Part shown: piece by piece, positions 33,442 to 42,918 of the stretch | How positions within the stretch are numbered: the first letter of the stretch is position 1 | Layout: each line of letters starts with the position of its first letter | NCBI GenBank assembly: GCA_049680625.1 | Contig: JBAUID010000251.1 | Coordinates: 1-54,462 of the forward strand | Reading direction: 5' to 3' | Source: JAUIAI01 sp049680625 | GTDB lineage: Bacteria > Pseudomonadota > Gammaproteobacteria > Burkholderiales > Burkholderiaceae_E | DNA: 54,462 nt | Translations under genes and position numbers: made by a program | Notes under the pieces: model-generated | Databases searched by the model: none | Seen by the model: the letters and a program-made list of their open reading frames with translations, nothing else | What the model was told of the DNA's origin: nothing

Positions 33442-35778
33442 ATGATCCCACTGGCTGCCTACGCCCACCGCCTTTCGATCCGGCCAGAAGCGACAATTCG
33501 CTTCCATGTCGCCAACGCAACTGGAGAATCTGTCAAGGCCAGCATTGTCCGGGTGATCTGCGCCGATGCCAACCCGAACGGTCCTGGCATCGTTACCGAG
33601 GCGGTAACCAGCGAACCACAATGCATTACAGAACCAGTTCAACAAATGGTTCCGCACGGCTCGTACGCACTGGTCGACGGGATACCCCGCCTACCCGCTG
33701 TTTTTACCGTCGCCGTTCGGCTGATGCCGGCACTCAAGGGTAAGCCGCAGGCACTGATCTCCCAGACAAACCGGCTAGACAATGCCGGCTGGTCGCTGGC
33801 ACTGGATGCTGACAATTTTTTGGTACTGCGCACTGGTGACGGACGCGTTATGCGTGAAGTTGCGCGTTCCAGCCACCGCCTGCCCGTCAATAAATGGGCG
33901 TTTGCATGGCTAAGCATCCAATCAGACCGGGTCCGCACAGTGACTAGCGATTCTGATGAAGTGGACGACACCACTGAATCTGACGCGCCATCTGTCACAG
34001 TCAATCACGCCAGGGTAAGCCTCGGCTGGCGACCTTATATCCGCGGCCTGCCTGGTGATCGAATGAGTGTTGGCGCCAACGACTCTGTCAACATCTGTTT
34101 CGATGACAAAACCCCCCTGGTATTTGCCGCTGAAGATGGCAGCGCACCGTGTCAGCACTTTAACGGCCGCCTTGAAGAACCGGCGCTGTTCAGCCATGCG
34201 CTGACCGCTGACGAATTACAGGGGCTGGCGACCGAACAGTCCGCTGTCATTGATTCCGCGAGCTGTCGTTGGGACTTTTCAGACCAGCCCGACAGCGACC
34301 AGATCACAGACAAAGGCCCGGCGGCCTGCCACGGCCGCCTGATCAACACCCCGGTACGCGCCGTCAAAGGTGCATTCTGGACCGGACGCAACATGGTCTG
34401 GCACCAGGCGCCGGACGAATACGGCGCGATTCATTTCCACGATGATGATATTGACAACTGTCACTGGCCGGTTTGTTATGAATGGACCGTGCCGGCCGGC
34501 ACCCGCAGTGGCATCTACGCACTCATGCTGCGCGCCGGCGGCCACGAAGAGAACGTCCCGTTTCACGTAGTCCCGCCCGTGGGAAAAGCGAATGCCAGAC
34601 TGGCTGTGCTTGCCTCTACCATCACCTATACGATTTATGGAAACAACGCGCGTCCCGAGTGGGACGCAGACCCGCAATGGCAACAACAATGGCGGGATCA
34701 GGCGGCCCGGTGGCAGGCGTATCCACACAACCCGGGTGATCATCGCGAATACGGTTTATCCACGTATAACAACCACCCCGACGGCAGTGGCATCAGTATC
34801 GCTTCCTGGCATCGGCCGATGCTAGGCATGCGTCTTGGGTACATCACTTACCCCAATGAAGAAATTCGCGCATCCGGTTTGCGCCACTTCCCGGCCGACT
34901 CTCACCTGATTGCCTGGCTCGAACACAAGGGCTATGAATACGACATCATCACAGACATCGAATTACATGAAGAAGGTGTCGAACTACTGAATCAATACCA
35001 AACCGTATTAACCGGTTCACACCCCGAATACCACACCGGCCGGATGCTCAATGCGCTGGAAAAATACCGTGACAGTGGTGGGCGCTTTTGCTATCTCGGT
35101 GGCAATGGCTTTTACTGGAAGGTTGCGCTCAAGCCGAATGTTGACGGCGTGATCGAGATTCGACGCGGTGAAGGTGGTATTCGGGCATGGGCCGCCGAGC
35201 CAGGTGAGTATTACAACCAGTTTGACGGTGAATACGGTGGCTTGTGGCGCCGCAACGGCCGTCCACCGCAAGATCTGGTCGGCGTTGGTTTCACCGCCCA
35301 GGGAAATTTTTCGGGTTCTTATTACCGATCCAGGCCCGATGCCGCTCAGTCACGCGCTGCCTGGATACTCGCCGGGATTAAGACTGAGACATTCGGAAAT
35401 CACGGTTTTTCAGCGCACGGAGCGGCTGGCTTTGAACTGGATCGGGCTGACAAAAACCTCGGTACCCCGGAACACGCGGTCATCATCGCCAGTTCGGAAA
35501 ACCATCCGCCAGAAGCCCCGTGGATATTGGTCCCCGAAGAAATGCTGACCCACCTGCTGACCTGGCCACACCAGCCGGCCGCGGAACTGGTACGGGCCGA
35601 CATGGTGTTCTTCGAATGTGCGGGCGGTGGCGCCGTGTTTTCAACCGGCTCTATTACGTTTTGCGGCAGCCTGATGACTGACAACTTTGATAACGACGTC
35701 TCGCGTTTATTACAAAACGTCGTCGACCGTTTCCTTGAACCAACACCGTTTGAGATGCCGGTCAGCGACGCGCTATAG
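33442..35778 (+). CDS. N,N-dimethylformamidase large-subunit-like protein
   Basis: A 778-residue protein close in length to the DMFase large subunit. An N-terminal domain with a LamG/concanavalin-like insert (about residues 90-270) precedes a catalytic domain with TYTIYGNNARPEWD (395-408), DHREYGLSTYNNHPDGSG (432-449) and GSHPEYH (525-531). The His-x-Glu of the last motif and the tyrosines fit the known DMFase mononuclear iron site of two Tyr and one Glu. Known DMFases also need a small subunit, which I do not see here. The substrate may be another amide. It follows the isomerase-decarboxylase fusion by 46 bp. Confidence 0.83.
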   Translation: MIPLAAYAHRLSIRPEATIRFHVANATGESVKASIVRVICADANPNGPGIVTEAVTSEPQCITEPVQQMVPHGSYALVDGIPRLPAVFTVAVRLMPALKGKPQALISQTNRLDNAGWSLALDADNFLVLRTGDGRVMREVARSSHRLPVNKWAFAWLSIQSDRVRTVTSDSDEVDDTTESDAPSVTVNHARVSLGWRPYIRGLPGDRMSVGANDSVNICFDDKTPLVFAAEDGSAPCQHFNGRLEEPALFSHALTADELQGLATEQSAVIDSASCRWDFSDQPDSDQITDKGPAACHGRLINTPVRAVKGAFWTGRNMVWHQAPDEYGAIHFHDDDIDNCHWPVCYEWTVPAGTRSGIYALMLRAGGHEENVPFHVVPPVGKANARLAVLASTITYTIYGNNARPEWDADPQWQQQWRDQAARWQAYPHNPGDHREYGLSTYNNHPDGSGISIASWHRPMLGMRLGYITYPNEEIRASGLRHFPADSHLIAWLEHKGYEYDIITDIELHEEGVELLNQYQTVLTGSHPEYHTGRMLNALEKYRDSGGRFCYLGGNGFYWKVALKPNVDGVIEIRRGEGGIRAWAAEPGEYYNQFDGEYGGLWRRNGRPPQDLVGVGFTAQGNFSGSYYRSRPDAAQSRAAWILAGIKTETFGNHGFSAHGAAGFELDRADKNLGTPEHAVIIASSENHPPEAPWILVPEEMLTHLLTWPHQPAAELVRADMVFFECAGGGAVFSTGSITFCGSLMTDNFDNDVSRLLQNVVDRFLEPTPFEMPVSDAL

Positions 35779-35832
35779 GGACACTCGGTTTACCGGGGAC
35801 GCTCGGTTTACCGGGGACGCGCGGTTTACTGC
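35779..35832 (+). repeat. Three tandem 18-bp repeats after the dimethylformamidase-like gene
   Basis: Units at 35779-35796, 35797-35814 and 35815-35832. The first two are GGACACTCGGTTTACCGG and GGACGCTCGGTTTACCGG; the third is GGACGCGCGGTTTACTGC. They start immediately after the stop codon and are followed by GC-rich palindromic sequence. The motif is reminiscent of REP-type extragenic elements, but without genome copies this is unproven. Confidence 0.8.
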
Positions 35833-35866
35833 GCGCGGTGGCGCCCGGTTGGTCAGACTTCGTTGA

Positions 35867-36862
35867 TTACCCGTTCATCACGTTAACCGGCTTGCCCGCT
35901 GCCCAGCCACTGATGACTTCACCGAGGCCGGTACCAAAAGCATCAAGGATGCGCTCGGTGACGTAAGCAAGGTGTGGACTCATAGTGACATTGGGCAGCG
36001 TGATCAATTCACGGAACGGGTCATCAGCGGCTGTTGGCTCACTGGTGTGAACATCCATGGCGGCATAAGCTGGCCGCCCTGCCTTAAGACCGGCTATCAG
36101 CGCCTTGTTGTCGAATAATCCAGCCCGCGATGTATTAACAATAACCGAATCGGGGCGCATGAGCTTCATTTCGTCGGCGCCGACAATCCCACGGGATCGG
36201 TCCGACAAGACCAGGTGCATTGAAATAAATCGGCTGGTGGAAAAAAGCTCAGCTTTGTCGACGCGTTTGACCCCGACTTCAGCGGCGCGCTCATCGGTCA
36301 GGTTTTGACTCCAGGCAACCACATCCATGCCAAAAGCCAGTCCAACACGGGCTACGCGTTCACCAATCGAGCCCAGGCCCACCATGCCAAGTCGCTCACC
36401 TTCAACCATTGATGGCAGAGGATACGGCTGATTGTTAGCGTCTCGCCGCCAATGGCCAGCCCGCATGCCGGTGTCCGCAGGCACCAGTTGTTTACTGGCC
36501 GCCAGCAACAGCGCCCAGGTCTGCTCAGCGGTACTGGCTTTGCTCGGACCACCCGGCGTATTGCTGACGGGAATCGCGCGAGCGGTGGCAGCCTTGACGT
36601 CGCAGCTTGGGTTGCGGGCGCCGGTAAAGGCCAGAAAACGCAGGCGGGGCAATTGCTCAAGCAAGCTGGCTGGAAAAGCCATTCGCTCACGAATAAGGCA
36701 AATACCATCGAAGTCAGCAAGCACGAACGCTGCATCGGCCCCAAGGGGCGCATCAAAGGTTGTCAGGTCAACTTTATCAGCCGCTGCCTTAACCGCTGGA
36801 TGGGCCGCCATTGCGCCCTCGTAGTCGTCAAGGATGGCCACTTTTAACCGCTTTGCGTTCAC
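35867..36862 (-). CDS. D-2-hydroxyacid dehydrogenase
   Basis: A 331-residue NAD(P)-dependent dehydrogenase. The nucleotide motif is GLGSIG (162-167); catalytic residues are Arg246 (NTSRAG), Glu275 (HTSEP) and His297 (MSPHLAY). The N-terminus has the short form without a regulatory domain. It is distinct from the other family member at 28570 (different loops around the motifs). It is transcribed convergently with the dimethylformamidase-like gene and divergently from the UxaA-family gene, which suggests a possible pathway link to sugar-acid or hydroxyacid turnover. Confidence 0.88.
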   Translation of the reverse strand: MNAKRLKVAILDDYEGAMAAHPAVKAAADKVDLTTFDAPLGADAAFVLADFDGICLIRERMAFPASLLEQLPRLRFLAFTGARNPSCDVKAATARAIPVSNTPGGPSKASTAEQTWALLLAASKQLVPADTGMRAGHWRRDANNQPYPLPSMVEGERLGMVGLGSIGERVARVGLAFGMDVVAWSQNLTDERAAEVGVKRVDKAELFSTSRFISMHLVLSDRSRGIVGADEMKLMRPDSVIVNTSRAGLFDNKALIAGLKAGRPAYAAMDVHTSEPTAADDPFRELITLPNVTMSPHLAYVTERILDAFGTGLGEVISGWAAGKPVNVMNG

Positions 36863-37009
36863 AGATGTCTCCGGTTTGTCTATGCAAACTCCGATTATGC
36901 TGCCTCTCAGGATAAACTGGGGTTTCGATCCGGGACGCAGGCGTTTAGCATCCCGACCAACCCTTGTTTATATTTACACCCCACTGCTGGCATCTGCCCC
37001 GGAGAATTT
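36863..37009. promoter_or_regulatory. Divergent promoter region between dehydrogenase and UxaA-family gene
   Basis: The 147-bp gap between divergently oriented genes must hold at least the promoter of the UxaA-family gene. GGAG before the ATG at 37010 is a clear ribosome-binding site. I did not find a confident -35/-10 pair. Confidence 0.4.
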
Positions 37010-38542
37010 ATGTCCGTCATCCAACTGATTCGTAAACCCGTTCTGCGTCTCGACCCAAATGATGATGTGGTGATTGCCGCACGCCCAATTAAAGAAGGTG
37101 CGGTCATCGACGAAGAGAAAGTTACCTGCCGACAGGCAATTCCGGCGGGCCACAAACTAGCGACCCGGGCAGTGAAAACTGGGGGGCCGGTTCGACGTTA
37201 CAACCAGATTATCGGATTTGCGACCCGGGATATCGAACCGGGTGACCATGTTCACAGCCATAACCTGGCATTTGAAGCCTTTGAACGGGACTATGCCGTG
37301 GGTGCTGATGTCCGGCCAAACCCGCCGGTGGCCAAACCCGCAACATTCATGGGGATCCGCCGCGCTGACGGCCGGGTTGCAACCCGCAATTACATCGGTG
37401 TGGTTTCGACAGTTAATTGTTCAGCGTCAGTTTCGAAATTTGTCGCCAATCATTTCACCGCGGAAAAACTCGCGGCCTATCCAAATGTTGACGGTGTCGT
37501 ACCAATTACCCACAGCGTGGGCTGCGGCATGGCCAGCGAAGGTTTTGGCATGGATGTGTTGCGCAAGACAATCGCCGGCTACCTGCGTCATCCAAACTTC
37601 GCAGCCGTTGTCATTATTGGGCTGGGATGCGAAGCGAACCAGATGAGTGCCTTGTTTGCCGCCCAGAGCCTGAGTGAATCCGACGCGCTTAAATCTCTGA
37701 TCATTCAAAGTACAGGCGGCACTCGTAAAACCACCGAAGCCGCAATTGATGCGGTCAATGCCATGCTGCCAAAAGCTAACAAAATAACCCGGGAGCCGGT
37801 ACCGGCGAGCGAAATTATTGTCGGCCTGCAGTGCGGTGGGTCGGACGGCTATTCCGGCATTACCGCAAACCCGGCCCTTGGCGCAGCCTGCGACCTACTG
37901 GTAGCACACGGCGGTACGGTAATTTTGTCTGAAACACCCGAGGTTTATGGCGCGGAGCACTTACTCACCCGGCGGGCTGTCAGCCAGGCGGTGGCTGACA
38001 AGCTGATCAAACGCATCAAGTGGTGGGAGGACTACACCGCCAAACACGACGGCAGCATGGATAACAATCCGTCACCTGGCAATAAAGCGGGCGGGCTGAC
38101 AACTATTCTTGAAAAATCCCTGGGCGCAGTTGCCAAGGGTGGCACAACCAACCTGGTTGATGTGTATGAATACGCCGAGCCGGTGACTGCCAAGGGATTT
38201 GTCTTTATGGACACGCCGGGATACGACCCGGTATCGATAACCGGACAGGTTGCGGGTGGCGCTAACGTTGTCACCTTCACGACCGGCCGCGGTTCGGTTT
38301 ACGGCTGCAAACCAGCACCAAGTCTGAAACTCGCCACCAACACTGCAATGTACGATCGCATGGCAGAAGACATGGATGTGAACTGTGGGGATATTGTCGA
38401 CGGCAATGCGACGGTTGCAGAGAAAGGTGAAGAAATATTTCAACGTTGGCTGACCATGGCCTCGGGTGAAAAGTCATTTAGTGAAGAACTCGGCATCGGT
38501 AACGAAGAATTTATCCCCTGGTACTTCGGAGCCGTCATGTGA
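37010..38542 (+). CDS. UxaA-family (altronate/galactarate-type) dehydratase
   Basis: A 510-residue protein with an N-terminal SAF domain (residues about 1-90) and a C-terminal dehydratase core. Core motifs are GIRRADGRVATRNYIGV, ITHSVGCGMASEGFGMDVLRKTIAGY, GLGCEANQM, GLQCGGSDGYSGITANPALG and DTPGYDPVSITGQVAGGANVVTFTTGRGS. These match altronate/galactarate dehydratases, which need iron or manganese. The sugar-acid substrate is open. The neighbouring D-2-hydroxyacid dehydrogenase might act on a related product. Its 3' end is partly duplicated downstream. Confidence 0.92.
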   Translation: MSVIQLIRKPVLRLDPNDDVVIAARPIKEGAVIDEEKVTCRQAIPAGHKLATRAVKTGGPVRRYNQIIGFATRDIEPGDHVHSHNLAFEAFERDYAVGADVRPNPPVAKPATFMGIRRADGRVATRNYIGVVSTVNCSASVSKFVANHFTAEKLAAYPNVDGVVPITHSVGCGMASEGFGMDVLRKTIAGYLRHPNFAAVVIIGLGCEANQMSALFAAQSLSESDALKSLIIQSTGGTRKTTEAAIDAVNAMLPKANKITREPVPASEIIVGLQCGGSDGYSGITANPALGAACDLLVAHGGTVILSETPEVYGAEHLLTRRAVSQAVADKLIKRIKWWEDYTAKHDGSMDNNPSPGNKAGGLTTILEKSLGAVAKGGTTNLVDVYEYAEPVTAKGFVFMDTPGYDPVSITGQVAGGANVVTFTTGRGSVYGCKPAPSLKLATNTAMYDRMAEDMDVNCGDIVDGNATVAEKGEEIFQRWLTMASGEKSFSEELGIGNEEFIPWYFGAVM

Positions 38543-38599
38543 GAGCAGCCCATATGCTACTGACGATCGTTAGCTGGTACTTCGGAGCCGTTATGTGAG
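38518..38599 (+). repeat. 26-bp direct repeat of the uxaA-like 3' end
   Basis: The segment 38518-38543, which covers the last codons and stop of the UxaA-family gene, reappears at 38574-38599 with one mismatch (C to T). Copies are 56 bp apart and the second lies just upstream of the YiiX-like gene. It is a small partial duplication of the gene's end. Confidence 0.85.
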
Positions 38600-38614
38600 G
38601 GCCGACCGATAGCC

Positions 38615-39418
38615 GTGTTCTCCAGACTGCTTTCCAAAATTGGTCGCGCCCTGGCAAAATTCTTAAGCCAGGAGCGTGACAATTACGTGCCCCTGGCCCG
38701 CCCGGACCACATTGACGCCGTACGCAAGATTCTCCAGCCCGGTGACGTCTTGCTGGTTGAGGGCCGCAGCCGTTTCAGTATCGGCATCAAATACCTGACG
38801 CAGTCGACCTGGTCACATTCGGCTATTTATGTTGGTAACTGTGGTGGCCCGGTAGATGATCCGAACTGCCTTGTTGAAGCTGACGTGATCAAAGGCGTTG
38901 TTGTCTTGCCGTTATCTAAATACTCAGAACACAATGTCCGAATATGCCGTGCGATTGGTCTGGACCCAGGCGATGCACAAGCGGTAATCGACCATGTCAA
39001 GGCGCGAATCGGACACCAGTACGACTTAAAAAACGTCATCGACCTGGCGCGCTGGCTTTTCCCAACCCCGCCGATCCCCCGACGCTTCAGGCGCTCGCTA
39101 ATGTCAATGGGTAGCGGAGACCCGACCCGTGCCATTTGCTCAACCCTGATTGCACAGGCTTATCAATCGGTGCGTTATCCCATATTACCCCTGGTGGAAA
39201 AGCGGCAACTGCAATCGCCCAGCGGAATCGAACGTACGCTTCAGGTGTTGCGCATTCGTCATCACAGCTTATTTGCGCCCCGTGATTTTGATCTTTCGCC
39301 TTACTTTAGTATCGTCAAGCCAACCCTGGAAAGAGGTTTTGATCCGGCAAAACTGGTTTGGGCCGAAGATGATCCGGTTCAGATTACCCAACACAACAGA
39401 GAACAGGACGTCCGATGA
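38615..39418 (+). CDS. YiiX-like permuted papain-fold (NlpC/P60-related) hydrolase
   Basis: A 267-residue protein. LQPGDVLLVEGRSRFSIGIKYLTQSTWSHSAIYVGN (40-75) holds the catalytic His68 and AICSTLIAQAY (173-183) the catalytic Cys175; this His-before-Cys order is the circularly permuted YiiX/YebB arrangement. The family may hydrolyse lipids or amide bonds at membranes. The start is a GTG at 38615 with a weak ribosome-binding site. It overlaps msrB by 4 bp (ATGA), so both are translated together. Confidence 0.85.
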   Translation: MFSRLLSKIGRALAKFLSQERDNYVPLARPDHIDAVRKILQPGDVLLVEGRSRFSIGIKYLTQSTWSHSAIYVGNCGGPVDDPNCLVEADVIKGVVVLPLSKYSEHNVRICRAIGLDPGDAQAVIDHVKARIGHQYDLKNVIDLARWLFPTPPIPRRFRRSLMSMGSGDPTRAICSTLIAQAYQSVRYPILPLVEKRQLQSPSGIERTLQVLRIRHHSLFAPRDFDLSPYFSIVKPTLERGFDPAKLVWAEDDPVQITQHNREQDVR

Positions 39419-39876
39419 AAGACCCCGAAAACTTGCAGAAAAACTGGCGCGAATTTTTAGCCGATGGCAGCAACCCGCCGCAGGCCGGTGAGACCGTTGA
39501 ATTAAGTAAATCTGAATGGCGCGAGCGCCTTTGTCCGGAGGCTTTTCAGGTATTGCGCGAACACGGCACTGAACGCGCCGGGTCAAGCCCACTCGACAAC
39601 GAAAAACGCGAAGGCATATTCGCCTGCGGCGGTTGCGAGCTACCGTTGTTTACGTCCGAAATGAAATTCGACAGCGGCACGGGCTGGCCAAGCTTCTTTA
39701 CCACGATACCCGATGCTTTTGAAACCAGCACTGACTTCAAATTGATTCTGCCGCGAACCGAATACCATTGCGCGCGCTGCGGCGGTCATCACGGCCATGT
39801 ATTCAAAGATGGCCCCAAACCCACCGGCCTGCGCTATTGCAATAACGGCGTTGCACTTAAGTTCCTGCCAAAATAA
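39415..39876 (+). CDS. msrB: Peptide-methionine (R)-S-oxide reductase MsrB
   Basis: A 153-residue selenium-independent MsrB. Zinc ligands are Cys71/Cys74 (CGGC) and Cys119/Cys122 (CARC). The catalytic Cys142 sits in RYCNNG, and SGTGWPSF and HHGHVF are conserved substrate-site motifs. It reduces the R-epimer of methionine sulfoxide in proteins. It is joined to the YiiX-like gene by an ATGA overlap and converges with ettA. Confidence 0.96.
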   Translation: MKDPENLQKNWREFLADGSNPPQAGETVELSKSEWRERLCPEAFQVLREHGTERAGSSPLDNEKREGIFACGGCELPLFTSEMKFDSGTGWPSFFTTIPDAFETSTDFKLILPRTEYHCARCGGHHGHVFKDGPKPTGLRYCNNGVALKFLPK

Positions 39877-39948
39877 CCGGGAAAGCGTGGGTCAGAATTA
39901 ATATTGAACCACTTCGGGCGAACCGGCCAGACAACTACCGGGAAAGCG
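39876..39948. repeat. 12-bp direct repeat between msrB and ettA
   Basis: ACCGGGAAAGCG occurs at 39876-39887 and at 39937-39948, the second inside the last codons of ettA. The segment between msrB and ettA otherwise holds nothing recognisable. Confidence 0.7.
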
Positions 39949-41605
39949 GCCGGTAACGTAACCGTGTCGGGCGGGCGCCATCTTCTCCAAGCCGGTGACG
40001 CTTGTCCTCTTCGTATTCCTGGTAGTTGCCGTTGAAGAAGGTCCACTGAGAATCCCCCTCGGCAGCCAGGATATGAGTGGCGATGCGGTCCAGGAACCAC
40101 CGATCGTGCGAAATCACCAAGGCCGAACCGGCAAACTCAAGCAGTGCATCTTCGAGCGAACGCAGGGTTTCAACGTCCAGATCATTTGACGGCTCATCAA
40201 GCAGCAACACGTTCCCGCCTTTAAGCAAAGTAGCAGCCAGATGCAGTCGCCCTCGTTCGCCACCGGACAAATCGCCGACCCGTTTTTGCTGATCCTGGCC
40301 CTTAAAGTTAAAGCGACCAATATACGCTCGCGACGGCATTTCAAAACGGCCGACGTTAATAATATCCAGGCCGTCCGAGATTTCCTCCCAGACAGATTTG
40401 TCTCCGTTTAAGGCTTCTCGGGACTGGTCAACATAGGCCAGTTGAACCGTTGCACCGATTTTGATCTCGCCAGAATCGGGCTGCTCGACACCGTTGATCA
40501 TACGAAATATGGTTGATTTACCAGCACCGTTCGGTCCGATAATGCCAACAATAGCGCCGGGTGGCACGGTAAAACTCAAGTTATCAATAAGCAAACGCTC
40601 ACCGTAGGCTTTACTGACGCCCTTGAACTCAATGACCGAATCTCCCAGGCGCTCGGCTACTGGAATGAATATTTCCTGGGTCTCGTTACGCTTTTGATAA
40701 TCGTAGGAGCTCAGCTCTTCGAAACGCTGTATGCGGGCCTTACTTTTTGACTGGCGCCCTTTCGGATTTTGTCTCACCCAGTCCAGTTCTTTCTTAATAG
40801 CCTTCTGACGCGCAGACTCTGATGATTCTTCCTGCTTTAGTCGTTCATCCTTTTGCTCCAGCCAGGTGCTGTAATTGCCCTTGTACGGAATACCGTGCCC
40901 ACGGTCGAGTTCGAGAATCCACTCGGCAACATTATCAAGGAAGTAGCGGTCGTGGGTCACCGCAACAACGGTCCCGCCAAACTTCGCCAGGAACTGTTCG
41001 AGCCAGTCGACGCTTTCTGCGTCCAGGTGGTTGGTTGGCTCATCAAGCAACAACATGTCGGGTTGCGACAACAGTAACCGGCACAATGCAACGCGACGTT
41101 TCTCACCACCAGACAACGGGCCCACAACAGCATCCCAGGGGGGCAGGCGCAAAGCGTCGGCAGCGATTTCGAGCAAGTGATCACCACCACCTTCGGTACC
41201 GCTGGCGGCGAGAATTGCTTCGTATTTCGCCTGATCTGCAGCCAGCGCGTCGAAGTCGGCATCCGGTTCGGCGTAGGCGGCGTAGATCTGATCGAGTTTC
41301 TGCCTGGCCTCGTTGGCTTCACCCAGCCCTCCTTCGACGGCCTCGCGTACGGTCTGGGTTGGGTCCAGCTCTGGCTCCTGCGGCAGGTAGCCGACCTTTA
41401 GGTCGGGCATCGGGCGGGCTTCGCCTTCAAATTCTGTATCAACCCCGGCCATGATCTTAAGCACCGTCGACTTGCCCGAACCGTTAAGACCGAGCACGCC
41501 AATTTTGGCCCCGGGGAAGAACGACAGGGAAATATCTTTAAGGATTCGTCGTTTGGGTGGCACGATTTTGCCAACCCGGTTCATGGTGTAAACGTACTGT
41601 GCCAT
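39935..41605 (-). CDS. ettA: Energy-dependent translational throttle protein EttA (ABC-F)
   Basis: A 556-residue ABC-F ATPase matching E. coli EttA (555). The first domain has Walker A GLNGSGKST (39-47), signature LSGGEKRRVAL and Walker B LLLDEPTNHLD. The interdomain PtIM linker runs roughly 245-330. The second domain has GPNGAGKST, LSGGERGRLHL and LLLDEPSNDLD. It binds the ribosomal E site and gates elongation according to ADP/ATP ratio. I chose the ATG at 41605 (MAQYVYTMNRVGKIVPP, the family N-terminus); the open frame upstream is unlikely. Confidence 0.97.
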   Translation of the reverse strand: MAQYVYTMNRVGKIVPPKRRILKDISLSFFPGAKIGVLGLNGSGKSTVLKIMAGVDTEFEGEARPMPDLKVGYLPQEPELDPTQTVREAVEGGLGEANEARQKLDQIYAAYAEPDADFDALAADQAKYEAILAASGTEGGGDHLLEIAADALRLPPWDAVVGPLSGGEKRRVALCRLLLSQPDMLLLDEPTNHLDAESVDWLEQFLAKFGGTVVAVTHDRYFLDNVAEWILELDRGHGIPYKGNYSTWLEQKDERLKQEESSESARQKAIKKELDWVRQNPKGRQSKSKARIQRFEELSSYDYQKRNETQEIFIPVAERLGDSVIEFKGVSKAYGERLLIDNLSFTVPPGAIVGIIGPNGAGKSTIFRMINGVEQPDSGEIKIGATVQLAYVDQSREALNGDKSVWEEISDGLDIINVGRFEMPSRAYIGRFNFKGQDQQKRVGDLSGGERGRLHLAATLLKGGNVLLLDEPSNDLDVETLRSLEDALLEFAGSALVISHDRWFLDRIATHILAAEGDSQWTFFNGNYQEYEEDKRHRLGEDGARPTRLRYRPLSR

Positions 41606-41894
41606 TTGCTCTTGGTCTGATTTTGGGGGATTTGTCTGATGGTGCCGCCTGCTAAGCCGACACGAGAATGCGATTATCACCGATACCGGCACCCCGACGC
41701 CAGCCATTGTTATCCATCGTTTATTCGCCCCAGGATTCCTCAATTCTGCGACAAGTCAGCCAATCGGCCCACACAGTGGACCGAAGACGCAGACAGACAC
41801 AACGGATCGGGCCAATCCGCGTTAACCTGTAACCGACTTTTATTTTCGCCGGGTGGGTTCGCGAACCTGACCGGGCCCAGCCTGACACCACGCC

Positions 41895-42776
41895 ATGTTG
41901 TTCAAAATCTGGACTATTGTCCACGGCCTTATCAGTGATTTCTTCACCGACCGGGTTCCACAGTTTGCGGCCGCGCTGTCGTTTTACGCAGCTTTCTCGA
42001 TGGCGCCGCTGCTGATTTTGATCCTGACTATCCTGGCCTTTTTGCTTGATGGCGCTCAGGCCCGCGAGTTTGTGATTGTCCAGATTGGCACACATCTTGG
42101 TGAACAGGTTGCCGGCACCGTCGATTCGATGCTGATTCGAGCCGCGCAAACCCAGCCCCGGGGAGCGGCAACCCTGGTTGCCACCGGAGTGATGCTGATC
42201 GGTGCAACCGCCGTCATCATGTCGTTAAAAAGCGCCCTCGATCACATATTTGGCAGCCACGACTATGAGTCGGCAAGAGCCATATGGCTAAGCCTGGTGA
42301 AAGCCCGTTTCAAAGCCTTTGCCATGGTCTTGATTTTGTCTGGCCTACTCGCCACCTCGCTACTTTTTACCGTGGTCGCCGGCGGCATCAGTGCGGCAGT
42401 GACTGCTACCCCGGTGGGTGGGGTCCTCCCGGATTGGGTCGACCTGGCCGCATGGTTGAACACGAGTGCAGCGATGTTTGTTGTCGCTTTGCTGTTTTAT
42501 ATCGTTTATCGGTTCTTCCCGGACAAACCTCCGGACCGGCGCGCCGCGTTGGCTGGTGCTGTTGTTGCCGCCTTTTTGCTGAGCCTGGGAAAGCGGGCAA
42601 TTACCTGGTACATCGCAACAGTTGGTACCGCCTCAGCTTTCGGTGCGGCTGGCGCACTGGCCGTGATCCTGGTGTGGATTTTTGTCAGCGCCAACATCGT
42701 GCTGCTTGGTGCAGAATTTGCAAAAACCTGTGAACGTGAAGTATTTTCCCCGCCGCCGGGGCCTCGGCCAGATTAA
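41895..42776 (+). CDS. YihY/BrkB-family inner-membrane protein
   Basis: A 293-residue membrane protein of the YihY family, once thought to be ribonuclease BN. QFAAALSFYAAFSMAPLLILI is the family N-terminal motif; GATAVIMSLKSALDHIFG follows, then membrane segments around 135-165, 185-205, 215-235 and 245-270, with IVYRFFPDKPPDRRAALAGAVVAA and a final GAEFAKTCE. It probably has six helices. Function is not settled; no enzyme residues are visible. It is divergent from ettA. Confidence 0.9.
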   Translation: MLFKIWTIVHGLISDFFTDRVPQFAAALSFYAAFSMAPLLILILTILAFLLDGAQAREFVIVQIGTHLGEQVAGTVDSMLIRAAQTQPRGAATLVATGVMLIGATAVIMSLKSALDHIFGSHDYESARAIWLSLVKARFKAFAMVLILSGLLATSLLFTVVAGGISAAVTATPVGGVLPDWVDLAAWLNTSAAMFVVALLFYIVYRFFPDKPPDRRAALAGAVVAAFLLSLGKRAITWYIATVGTASAFGAAGALAVILVWIFVSANIVLLGAEFAKTCEREVFSPPPGPRPD

Positions 42777-42918
42777 ATCGCTCGCGATACCGACCTTGCC
42801 ACACCGACCGGCCCCAGGCCTGCGAGGCGGATCTAGAATCACCGAGGGCATAATATACAAACGAAACCGGGTGGTGACCGGGTGATACCGGCTAGCGCCC
42901 ACTGACCAGGAGACTTAC

